Source: PALSA-1004 sp046715035 (GTDB taxonomy: Bacteria > Pseudomonadota > Gammaproteobacteria > Burkholderiales > SG8-41). Taken from it: a stretch of DNA of 13,537 nucleotides. Both the position numbers and the translations under genes were made by a program. Under the pieces are notes generated by a model, which saw only the letters and a program-made list of their open reading frames with translations, was not told where the DNA came from and ran no database searches. Where the stretch lies: the NCBI GenBank assembly GCA_046715035.1, contig JBKJZR010000115.1, positions 1 to 13,537 of the forward strand. The letters run 5' to 3'. This document shows, piece by piece, positions 1 to 6,454 of this stretch (position 1 is the stretch's first letter; each line of letters opens with the position of its first letter).

Positions 1-81
1 ATGCCCGCCGTGCGTCGAATTTCCAGAATTCTCGTAATCGCGTTGGCGATGGTCCTGCTCGTCGATCAGCCCACCCGTATC
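1..81. other. Window edge downstream of dsbA, unassigned
   Basis: This is the 3' flank of dsbA. On the minus strand an ATG overlaps the dsbA stop codon (ATGA) and stays open to the window edge, and a second minus frame is also open. Neither short peptide could be matched to a family. No terminator-like hairpin was seen. A gene running off the window edge is possible but not supported. Confidence 0.2.
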
Positions 82-741
82 TCATTTTTTCAGTCGCTCT
101 CCAGCGATTAGCTTGTCGATGACCGCGAATAGCCGCTCCTCCCCGTGTGCACTGCTCAGCGAAGTCACGTACTTGCCGTTTATGACAAACGTCGGTACTC
201 CTTCGACCCGGTAGTTCTGTGTCAAGGTTTTCGCACGACCCATCTGTGCGCTAACGCCAAACGATTTATAAGTAGCCTCGAACTTGGAGCGATCGATTCC
301 CTGTTTGACGACCCAGTCGAGCAGCGCCGCTTCCTTACGCAGCTCAACTTTCGAGCGGTGGATCGCATCGAAAGCGGCGCGGTGATGCGTTTCCAGCAGT
401 GCCATCGCGCGCAGCGTCACGAATAACTTGGCGTGCCCTTCCATGTCGGTACGGCCGCCCCATAACACGTGCTCGCGGCGGAAAACGACATCCTTGGGCA
501 GGCGCTTTTGCCACGCCTCAACAAGGGGCTCGACCGAGTAACAGTGCGGACACCCGTACCAGAAAAACTCGATGACCTCTATCTTGCCCGGAGACTCAGT
601 CGGCTGCGGAGTCGCCAGACGGCTGAACTCCGGCCCTTCGTCGCCCCCTGGGCCATGTGGGGCATGCGCGGGAGCAGCAACGCTCGCAGAAGTAATCGAT
701 AGTGCAGCAAATGCATAAACGAGATGTCGATAAAGTTTCAT
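82..741 (-). CDS. dsbA: Thiol:disulfide interchange protein DsbA
   Basis: Periplasmic thioredoxin-fold oxidase that introduces disulfide bonds into exported proteins and is normally reoxidised by DsbB. With the start at 741 the protein has 219 residues. It has a signal peptide (about 1-23, Lys/Arg then a hydrophobic core ending near SVAA), a Gly/Pro/His-rich linker (24-45), the catalytic CPHC at 64-67 within FFWYGCPHC, and the cis-proline loop GVPTF (181-185). The segment SPGKIEVIEFFWYGC is typical of betaproteobacterial DsbA. The start at 741 is chosen over the upstream ATG at 774 because GAGGACAAT lies directly before it and it gives a clean signal peptide. The gene is divergent from msrA across a 275-nt gap. 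The acidic/His-containing linker is somewhat longer than I expect for the family. Function is well supported by the motifs; client proteins are unknown. Confidence 0.95.
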   Translation of the reverse strand: MKLYRHLVYAFAALSITSASVAAPAHAPHGPGGDEGPEFSRLATPQPTESPGKIEVIEFFWYGCPHCYSVEPLVEAWQKRLPKDVVFRREHVLWGGRTDMEGHAKLFVTLRAMALLETHHRAAFDAIHRSKVELRKEAALLDWVVKQGIDRSKFEATYKSFGVSAQMGRAKTLTQNYRVEGVPTFVINGKYVTSLSSAHGEERLFAVIDKLIAGERLKK

Positions 742-1016
742 ATTGTCCTCAACGGGGATCAGAGTGGATTGCATTGCCTGGGACGCTTAACAGTTTCTGA
801 ACTCGTGCGTCACAGCTACTTGCAACCATCCGATATTAGCAACCCCGTAGGCACTCCAGGGTCAAGCGCAGTCGAATCGGGGCATCGCAAGAGAACGAAC
901 AAGCGGGATAATTGAGAAAGCTCGCCAGGAGGGGCGGTGCCGGCGAACTCAACCGTAAGCCATCGGTCTTAACGGCGACTAACATCGAACGAACGTATCG
1001 AAAGGAACCGTGAATC
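742..1016. promoter_or_regulatory. Divergent intergenic region between dsbA and msrA
   Basis: These 275 nt separate two divergent genes, so they must hold promoters in both directions. I could not identify a convincing -35/-10 pair or operator on either strand. The msrA ribosome site AAAGGAACC lies near the right edge. Short ORFs across the region look non-coding. Confidence 0.4.
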
Positions 1017-1628
1017 ATGTTTACCCGACTGCTTGCCGTGCATATCTGGCTGGCCGCGCTCGCCACCCCTGCTGTCTTTGCCCAGAGCCAGCCGGCCGGA
1101 CTCGCCAAAGCGACCTTCGCCGCGGGCTGCTTTTGGTGTACGGAAGAGGCGATGGATAAGGTTCCGGGTGTGATTTCCACCACGTCCGGCTACATGGGCG
1201 GAAGCAAGAAGAACCCGACCTATCAGGAAGTGTCCGCGGGCGCCACGGGCCACACTGAGGTGGTGCAGGTCGTGTACGACCCGAAGAAGGTAAGCTACGA
1301 ACGGCTGCTCGAGCAGTTCTGGGTGAATCACGATCCCACGGTGAAGGACCGGCAATTCTGCGACGCTGGCTCCCACTACCGGCCTTCGATCTTCTGGCAC
1401 GACGAGGAACAGAAGCGGCTGGCCGAGGCCTCCAGGGCGAAGTGGGAGAAGGAAAAGCCCTTCAAGCAGCCGATCGTGACGCCGATCGTGCAGGCGGCCG
1501 AGTTCTGGCCGGCCGAGGACTACCACCAGGACTATTACCGCAAGAACCCGGTGCGCTATAAGTTCTACGTGAGCGGCTGCGGCCGCTATGCGCGGTTGGA
1601 CGAACTCTGGGGCAAGCTCAGAAAGTAG
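1017..1628 (+). CDS. msrA: Peptide-methionine (S)-S-oxide reductase MsrA, exported
   Basis: Reduces the S-epimer of methionine sulfoxide in oxidised proteins. The 203-residue protein has a signal peptide (about 1-22, ending AVFAQ), so it probably acts in the periplasm. The catalytic motif is GCFWCTEE (37-44) with nucleophile C38; the usual GCFWG glycine is replaced by C41. Further family features are GYMGG (58-62), GHTEVVQV (78-85), DRQFCDAGSHYR (111-122, with C115) and a C-terminal GCGRY with C188, a plausible resolving cysteine. AAAGGAACC precedes the ATG at a suitable distance. It is first in a same-strand run with the intradiol-dioxygenase-like gene (15-nt gap) and faces dsbA. GCFWC forms are a known MsrA subgroup, but the recycling partner of an exported copy is not evident: no DsbD or MsrPQ gene is present here. 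No MsrB domain is fused. Confidence 0.95.
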   Translation: MFTRLLAVHIWLAALATPAVFAQSQPAGLAKATFAAGCFWCTEEAMDKVPGVISTTSGYMGGSKKNPTYQEVSAGATGHTEVVQVVYDPKKVSYERLLEQFWVNHDPTVKDRQFCDAGSHYRPSIFWHDEEQKRLAEASRAKWEKEKPFKQPIVTPIVQAAEFWPAEDYHQDYYRKNPVRYKFYVSGCGRYARLDELWGKLRK

Positions 1629-1643
1629 GGAAAGGGCAATGCC

Positions 1644-2234
1644 ATGAACAGCACTCGGAGCCGGACCGGCCGGCGCAGATTCCTCGGCGCCGCGCTCGCG
1701 CTGCCGCTAGCCTCGATCGGTCGCGTCTCCGGCCAGACGTTGCCGCTGACGCCAGCCTGCGGCGAAAAGCCCGAGCGAACGCCGTCGCAGACCGCAGGCC
1801 CCTTTTACAGCCCCGATTCGCCGCGGCGCAACTCGATCGTCGAGCCGGGGAGCAAGGCGGAGCGGCTCGTGCTGACCGGGCTCGTGCTCTCGCCGCAGTG
1901 CAAGCCGGTGGCAAACGCGCTGCTCGACTTCTGGCATTGCGACGAGGCGGGCGAATACGACAACCGGGGGTTTCGGTATCGCGGGCACGTGCTAGCCGAC
2001 GCGCAGGGCCGCTACGCTCTGGAAACCATCGTGCCAGGCGAATACCCGGGTCGCACGCGCCACATACACGTCAAGGTGCAGGCGCCCGGTGGCCGCGTGC
2101 TGACCACGCAACTCTACTTTCCGGACGAGCCTGCCAACCGCTCCGACGGCATCTACCGCCGCGAGCTGACGATGCAGATCGCGCGCAAGGGCGGTCAGCG
2201 CGAGGGGAAATTCGACTTCGTCTTGGCCGCTTAG
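1644..2234 (+). CDS. Tat-exported intradiol ring-cleavage dioxygenase-like protein
   Basis: Belongs to the intradiol dioxygenase family (non-haem Fe(III) enzymes that split catechols between the hydroxyls). The 196-residue protein starts with a twin-arginine signal (RRRFLGAALALPLA, 10-23), suggesting folded export. TAGPFY (50-55) is the family entry motif. All four expected iron ligands can be placed: Y105 in DEAGEY, Y134 in PGEYPG, and H140 and H142 in RHIHVKV. LTTQLYFPDEPAN (153-165) follows. It is shorter than cytosolic catechol 1,2-dioxygenases and resembles the small secreted protocatechuate dioxygenase-like subgroup. A GGAAAGGG stretch overlapping the msrA stop could serve as ribosome site. 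It lies 15 nt after msrA and 14 nt before the DUF4198 gene, with no catechol-pathway genes nearby. Fold and iron site are well supported; the substrate is unknown, and catabolism is not supported by context. Confidence 0.88.
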   Translation: MNSTRSRTGRRRFLGAALALPLASIGRVSGQTLPLTPACGEKPERTPSQTAGPFYSPDSPRRNSIVEPGSKAERLVLTGLVLSPQCKPVANALLDFWHCDEAGEYDNRGFRYRGHVLADAQGRYALETIVPGEYPGRTRHIHVKVQAPGGRVLTTQLYFPDEPANRSDGIYRRELTMQIARKGGQREGKFDFVLAA

Positions 2235-2248
2235 GCGTTCGAGCGCGG

Positions 2249-3082
2249 ATGCTGTCGCAAGCGGCAATATTGAAATTACCCCTTTTGCTGCTGGCGCTGC
2301 AGAGTGCGCTACCGGCGAGAGCACATGAATTCTGGATGCTTCCGAGAAACTTTACGGTGGCTCCGGGCGGCGCAACACTGCTCAGCCTGACGGTGGGAGA
2401 GTACTTTCAAGGTGACCAAGTCGCTTTCTCAGCTCCGCTGGTTGCAGCTTTGCGCCATTATTCGCTTGGACAGATAGCGGATCTGCGTGGTCAAGTGCCT
2501 GCCAACAGGCAGCTGCCGGAACTGCCGGTCGTCCTGCCACAACCCGGTACGCACTTGATCGCTTTCGACACCCACCCAAGCCAGATCGTGCTATCCGCCG
2601 ACAAATTTCATGCGTACTTGCATGAGGAAGGTCTTGATTTCATTATCAAGAGGCGCGAGGCGTCCGGGACTGCAGCTTCTCCGGGACGCGAGCGCTTTCG
2701 CCGCAACGTCAAGACGCTGATTCAGGCAGGCGCCAAGCCTGACGCCACTTACGCCGTGCGTACTGCCCAGCGGCTCGAAATAGTTCCGCTCGCCAATCCT
2801 TTTGCAAAAGGGCAGGGCGATGAGCTGGATTTCCAAATACTGTTCGATGGCAAGCCGCTCTCGAACGCATTGGTGAAGGCATGGCACAAGCGCGGCAACC
2901 AGACCTTGATCGTCAGGACAATCTCCGACTCGCTAGGCAAGGTAGCGGTCACGCTGCCGTGGGCCGGCACATGGATGGTCAGCGTTGTGCACATGATACC
3001 CGTCACGGACTCGCAAGATCATGACTGGGACAGCTACTGGGGCAACCTGACGTTCGCGCTACCCGACAACAGCAAGAAATAG
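2249..3082 (+). CDS. DUF4198 family periplasmic protein
   Basis: A 277-residue exported protein resembling DUF4198, a family often annotated as metal (Ni/Co) uptake-associated, though its role is not established. A hydrophobic signal peptide (about 1-25) ends ALPARA, so the mature protein would begin with His in HEFWMLP (26-32). Other family-like features are VAPGG (37-41), LEIVPLANPF (176-185), the GKPLSNALVKAW segment (201-212) and the C-terminal DHDWDSYWGNLTF (257-269). His, Asp and Trp residues could supply metal ligands. The open frame continues upstream to 1898, overlapping the dioxygenase gene, but the ATG at 2249 is preferred because it is followed at once by the signal peptide. Its ribosome site is weak (GAGCGCGG). 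It is the third gene of the msrA run. Export is confident; function is not. Confidence 0.85.
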   Translation: MLSQAAILKLPLLLLALQSALPARAHEFWMLPRNFTVAPGGATLLSLTVGEYFQGDQVAFSAPLVAALRHYSLGQIADLRGQVPANRQLPELPVVLPQPGTHLIAFDTHPSQIVLSADKFHAYLHEEGLDFIIKRREASGTAASPGRERFRRNVKTLIQAGAKPDATYAVRTAQRLEIVPLANPFAKGQGDELDFQILFDGKPLSNALVKAWHKRGNQTLIVRTISDSLGKVAVTLPWAGTWMVSVVHMIPVTDSQDHDWDSYWGNLTFALPDNSKK

Positions 3083-3159
3083 GGGATCCCGACGGTGGCA
3101 TAAAATACACATCCCAAGGTTCGGCAGACGTCACCGCATAATGACAGCGCGGGTGCCTA

Positions 3160-3171
3160 GTGTCCTGACAC
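3160..3171. repeat. 12-bp near-perfect palindrome GTGTCCTGACAC
   Basis: GTGTC and GACAC arms flank a CT centre, 10 bp left of the REP-like pair. It may be the outer boundary of that repeat or a chance palindrome; no function is assigned. Confidence 0.35.
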
Positions 3172-3181
3172 GGAGTATTCG

Positions 3182-3276
3182 CATCCCCTCCCCTTCAAGG
3201 GGAGGGTCAGGGTGGGGATGGGTGTGCGCTGCAGAACCCCATCCCCCTCCCAACCTCCCCCTTGAAGGGGGAGGAG
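3182..3276. repeat. Head-to-head pair of REP-like GC-rich palindromic units
   Basis: Two units of about 40 bp lie in opposite orientation. The left unit (3182-3222) contains CCCTCCCCTTCAAGGGGAGG followed by a GGGTGGGGATGGG tail. The right unit (3235-3276) is its approximate reverse complement, with CCCCATCCCCCTCCC then CCTCCCCCTTGAAGGGGGAGG. Each unit carries its own internal palindrome centred on TTCAA/TTGAA, and the two can also pair with each other through a 12-nt spacer. This is the architecture of REP doublets (BIME-like). It sits between the converging DUF4198 and cadA genes, so it could act as a bidirectional transcription end or mRNA-stabilising structure. No long T-tract follows either stem, so a classical intrinsic terminator is not claimed. 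Confidence 0.8.
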
Positions 3277-3365
3277 CTTCAACCTTCCGTCACAGATGCC
3301 GTGGCAGCTCTTCATGTTTCGAAACTTCTGATTCTCAGCACTACTAGGCTGGCCATGAGCGGCGC

Positions 3366-5747
3366 TTACGCCGCAGTGACGCGGCCGGCATGTGGCATGT
3401 CGGTGCGCGGGGCCAATCGCAGAAGACGAAGCCCGTTGAACACCACGATCAGACTCGCACCCATGTCCGCGAACACCGCCATCCACATCGTTCCATAGCC
3501 CCCCAGGGCGAGCCCGAGGAAGATGACCTTGATGCCGAGCGCCAGCGTGATGTTCTGGACGAGTACTGAATGCGTCGCCCGGGACAGGCGTATAAAGAGC
3601 GGAATTTTACGCAGATCGTCATCCATCAGCGCTACGTCGGCGGTTTCGATCGCCGTGTCGGTGCCGGCGGCGCCCATGGCAAAGCCGATGTCGGACCGCG
3701 CCAGCGCAGGCGCGTCATTGATGCCATCGCCCACCATGCCGATCTTCCCGCCTGTGCCCAATTTGCGCTCGATCGCGGCGACCTTGTCCTCGGGCAATAG
3801 ATTGCCTTGCACCTCGTCGGTACCTACCTGTGCGGCGATCGCTTCGGCGGTGTGGACGTTATCGCCGGTGAGCATCAGCGTTTTGACGCCGAGCTCGTGC
3901 AGCTCCGCGACGGCGGCACGGCTGCTGTCCTTCACCGTGTCTGCCACCGCGAAGAGCGCCAGCACCTGCGCGCCGTCCGTCAGCATGATCACGGTCTTGC
4001 CTTGGCGCTCCAAGGTCTCGAGCCGGGCTTCGAGTTCCGGGGAGCAGACACCGAGCTCTTCGATCAGTCGATGATTGCCGAGACGGTAGAAGGTGCCCTC
4101 GATCACTCCTTGCACACCGCGTCCCGGAATAGCCGCAAAATCATCAACCTGCTTGGTGCCGATTCCGTCGCGAACCGCTGCTTGCGCAAGAGCCAGGGAC
4201 ACCGGGTGGTCTGAACGGGCGGCGAGGCTTGCCGCGAGGACGCGAACGGTTGTCAGGTCAAGATCGCTAAGCTGCTCGAAGTCGGTCTGCACCGGTTTGC
4301 CGTGCGTAATCGTGCCTGTCTTGTCGAGGGCGAGCCACGCCAGCCGTCTGCCCTCCTCCAGATAAACCCCGCCCTTGATCAGGATGCCTTTGCGCGCGGC
4401 TGCGGCAAGCCCGCTCACTATGGTGACCGGCGTTGAAATCACGAGCGCGCAGGGGCAGGCGATCACGAGCAGGACGAGCGCCTTGTATACCCAGTCGAAC
4501 CACGCGCCCCCAAACGCGAGCGGCGGCACGATCGCCACCGCTACTGCAAGCGCAAATACGATCGGGGTATAGACCTTGGCGAACCGGTCGACGAATCGCT
4601 GGGTTGGCGCGCGCGCACCCTGAGCCGCCTCGACGGCATGAATGATCCGCGCGAGAGTCGTGTTGCCGGCAGTGGCGCTGACGCGATACTCCAATGAGCC
4701 CGATTCGTTGACCGTGCCGGCGAAGACGGGGTCGCCCTCGGCTTTGTCGGCGGGAAGGCTTTCGCCGGTAATCGGCGCCTGATTCACGGCTGAGCGTCCC
4801 GCCACTACGGTGCCGTCGAGCGCGATGCGTTCTCCGGGCCTGACCCGCACGACGGTGCCGACTTCGACCAGCTTTGCTTCAGTTTCCGTCCAGCTGCCAT
4901 CCGCTTGGCGGACCGTCGCCGTCTCCGGGGTGAGCTGCATCAGTCCGCGAATGGCATTGCGCGCGCGGTCCAGCGATTTTGCCTCGATCAGTTCGGCAAC
5001 CGTGAACAGGAACATCACCATCGCCGCTTCGGGCCACTGGCGGATCACCAGCGCGCCAGTGACGGCAATGGTCATGAGGGCATTGATGTTGAGATTTCCG
5101 TTGCGCAGCGCGATCCAGCCCTTTTTGTAGGTGCCGAGCCCGCAACTTGCGACGCCAATCAACGCCAGCGCCGCGACCGCCCACTCCGGCCATCCCGCCC
5201 AGTCCGCAACTTCCGCGCAGATGACGACGATCCCTGATAAAGCCAGCGGCCACCAGCGCTCGCGAGGCGTTACCGTCAGGGATGCACCCGCCGCTGTTTC
5301 GATTGGCTCCGGTTTCATCCCGAGGTCGCGAATCGCCGACTCGATCACCGGCAGCGCGCTCGCGACGTGGGTGACCGTCAGCACCTTCTGCATCAGGTTG
5401 AAGTCAAGCGACTGGACTTCCCGCATCCCGTCGAGCCGCTTGCGAATGAGCGCTTCTTCCGTGGGACAGTCCATTTGCGCGATCCGCAGGCGGGTGCGCA
5501 CACTGCCCGGCGGCAGACGAAGCGTCGCCGCGGCCGGCGTGAGCCCGAGGAGCGGTTCCAATGCGCCGCCGCCGAACGACTCGTGGGCGCCTATATCAAA
5601 GGCGTCGGTCGTAACCATGTCGGTTCGCTGAGCATCTTGCCCGGCATCGGGACGGTTTTCTGCCCGTTTCGGGCCGCTTGCCGCGGCGCCCGTGCTATCG
5701 CCGTCGCAGCAGGCGGTTGCTTGAGTACCAGGCTTAACGAGAGGCAT
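3366..5747 (-). CDS. cadA: P1B-2-type Zn(II)/Cd(II)/Pb(II)-exporting ATPase
   Basis: Inner-membrane pump exporting divalent soft metals from the cytosol. Of 793 residues, the N-terminus has a CC pair (13-14) and one HMA-like domain (about 84-150) with MDCPTEE (92-98) in place of GMxCxxC, the form seen in betaproteobacterial CadA/ZntA. Then come TGES (327-330), the transport motif CPC (431-433), phosphorylation site DKTGT (475-479), HP within SDHP (512-515) and GDGIND (673-678). The last helices carry K740 (ALGIK) and D761 (DMGAS), the residue pair that marks P1B-2 specificity. The start at 5747 has only a modest ribosome site (TGGAA) about 9 nt upstream. The gene is divergent from a CadR/PbrR-type regulator and controlled, by inference, from the operator at 5903-5925. 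Zn, Cd and Pb cannot be ranked from sequence. It could equally be named zntA. Confidence 0.95.
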   Translation of the reverse strand: MPLVKPGTQATACCDGDSTGAAASGPKRAENRPDAGQDAQRTDMVTTDAFDIGAHESFGGGALEPLLGLTPAAATLRLPPGSVRTRLRIAQMDCPTEEALIRKRLDGMREVQSLDFNLMQKVLTVTHVASALPVIESAIRDLGMKPEPIETAAGASLTVTPRERWWPLALSGIVVICAEVADWAGWPEWAVAALALIGVASCGLGTYKKGWIALRNGNLNINALMTIAVTGALVIRQWPEAAMVMFLFTVAELIEAKSLDRARNAIRGLMQLTPETATVRQADGSWTETEAKLVEVGTVVRVRPGERIALDGTVVAGRSAVNQAPITGESLPADKAEGDPVFAGTVNESGSLEYRVSATAGNTTLARIIHAVEAAQGARAPTQRFVDRFAKVYTPIVFALAVAVAIVPPLAFGGAWFDWVYKALVLLVIACPCALVISTPVTIVSGLAAAARKGILIKGGVYLEEGRRLAWLALDKTGTITHGKPVQTDFEQLSDLDLTTVRVLAASLAARSDHPVSLALAQAAVRDGIGTKQVDDFAAIPGRGVQGVIEGTFYRLGNHRLIEELGVCSPELEARLETLERQGKTVIMLTDGAQVLALFAVADTVKDSSRAAVAELHELGVKTLMLTGDNVHTAEAIAAQVGTDEVQGNLLPEDKVAAIERKLGTGGKIGMVGDGINDAPALARSDIGFAMGAAGTDTAIETADVALMDDDLRKIPLFIRLSRATHSVLVQNITLALGIKVIFLGLALGGYGTMWMAVFADMGASLIVVFNGLRLLRLAPRTDMPHAGRVTAA

Positions 5748-5785
5748 CGCGCGTTCCAGGAAAACTCAGGTGGGGAGTATCTGAA

Positions 5786-5834
5786 CAAGGGGCCTAGGAA
5801 GGGGTGGACCCTTCCTTTCCCACCTAGCCCCTTG
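5786..5834. repeat. 49-nt imperfect inverted repeat in the cadA leader
   Basis: Outer arms CAAGGGGC(C)TAGG and CCTAGCCCCTTG pair with one bulged C, and an inner stem GGAAGGG / CCCTTCC closes a GTGGA loop. It lies between the MerR-type operator and the cadA start, so the cadA transcript would carry it about 40 nt upstream of the start codon. It could be a dispersed palindromic repeat like the one downstream of cadA or a leader structure affecting expression. Neither strand shows a clear T-tract right after the stem. Confidence 0.7.
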
Positions 5835-5902
5835 TAAACCCCGAAGTTAGGCGAAGCCGGAACTGGTAGAAGAACTCAATCAGAGCTTCCATAGTACACT
5901 TC

Positions 5903-5925
5903 ACTCCCTGAAGCTACTATAGAGT
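5903..5925 (-). promoter_or_regulatory. MerR-family (CadR/PbrR-type) operator of the cadA promoter
   Basis: Read on the minus strand, the site is ACTCTATAGTAGCTTCAGGG followed by AGT, very like the ACTCTATAGTAACTAGAGGG core of Pb/Cd-responsive MerR-family promoters. TTGACT (complement of 5923-5928) forms a good -35. At the 19-nt spacing typical of MerR-activated promoters the -10 would be a poor TGAAGT (complement of 5898-5903), consistent with dependence on an activator. It points towards cadA and lies 22 nt upstream of the regulator's start codon, so autoregulation is likely. Confidence 0.8.
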
Positions 5926-5947
5926 CAAGCGAATTGAGGAGAGCACC

Positions 5948-6379
5948 ATGAAGATTGGTGAAGTGGCGCGAGCGGCGCGATGCACGGTGGAAACGATCCG
6001 CTATTACGAAAAGGAAGGCCTGCTGCCCGCGCCTGAACGCACGGTCGGCAACTATCGCAGCTACGGTCACGCGCATGCCGCCCGGCTGCGCTTCATCCGC
6101 AACTGCCGGGCGCTCGATATGACCCACGAGGAAATCCGCATACTGCTACGAATGATGGACGCGCCCGCGAAGGGTTGCGGCGTGGTGAACACGCTGCTCG
6201 ACGAGCACATCGGCCACGTCGATGCGCGGATCGACGAGTTAACGCAACTCAAGCAACAATTGGCTCAACTGAGACAACAGTGTCGAGTGGAGCAGTCCGT
6301 GGACTCATGCGGAATTTTGCAAGGCTTGGCCCTGATGGAGAGCGAAGTCATACAGGAGCGCCATACCCACTTAGGTTAG
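5948..6379 (+). CDS. cadR: MerR-family Cd(II)/Pb(II)-responsive regulator (CadR/PbrR type)
   Basis: A 143-residue metal-sensing regulator expected to twist the long-spacer cadA promoter into an active form when metal binds. The N-terminal winged helix-turn-helix begins MKIGEVARAARCTVETIRYY (1-20) with the NYRSYG wing (35-40). The dimerisation helix spans about 82-112. Candidate metal ligands are C77 (KGCGVVN), C112 and C121 (SCGILQGL). The 35- and 9-residue spacings match PbrR as I remember it better than Pseudomonas CadR, whose last spacing is 7. The protein ends in HTHLG, a short His-containing tail. GAGGAGA precedes the ATG. It is divergent from cadA and next to the operator. The family is certain; Pb versus Cd versus Zn preference is inference, so the symbol is provisional. 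Confidence 0.9.
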   Translation: MKIGEVARAARCTVETIRYYEKEGLLPAPERTVGNYRSYGHAHAARLRFIRNCRALDMTHEEIRILLRMMDAPAKGCGVVNTLLDEHIGHVDARIDELTQLKQQLAQLRQQCRVEQSVDSCGILQGLALMESEVIQERHTHLG

Positions 6380-6454
6380 AAAGTGGGAGGGGCGCGCTCT
6401 GGATGAACCTTGGTTGGGAGATTCCAAAAAGCCCCCAGTTCTGGCCCCATCCAT

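Noticed and set aside
1..111. 36-codon plus-strand ORF with a hydrophobic stretch
   Set aside because: Overlaps the dsbA 3' end on the opposite strand, lacks a visible ribosome site because the window starts at its ATG, and has no recognisable family.
940..1000. Possible ECF-sigma (GTAACC/CGAA-type) promoter upstream of msrA
   Set aside because: GTAAGC and CGAA elements are present but not at the required spacing.
1898..2248. Upstream extension of the DUF4198 open frame
   Set aside because: It overlaps the dioxygenase gene in another frame and is Arg/Ala-rich without domain character; a signal peptide begins right at 2249.
3316..3325. GTTTCGAAAC palindrome as an operator
   Set aside because: A single 10-bp palindrome in the 3' gap of two converging genes; no promoter nearby.
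3141..3347. Plus-strand ORF across the REP-like repeat
   Set aside because: Its sequence is made by the GC-rich palindromes and has no protein-like character.
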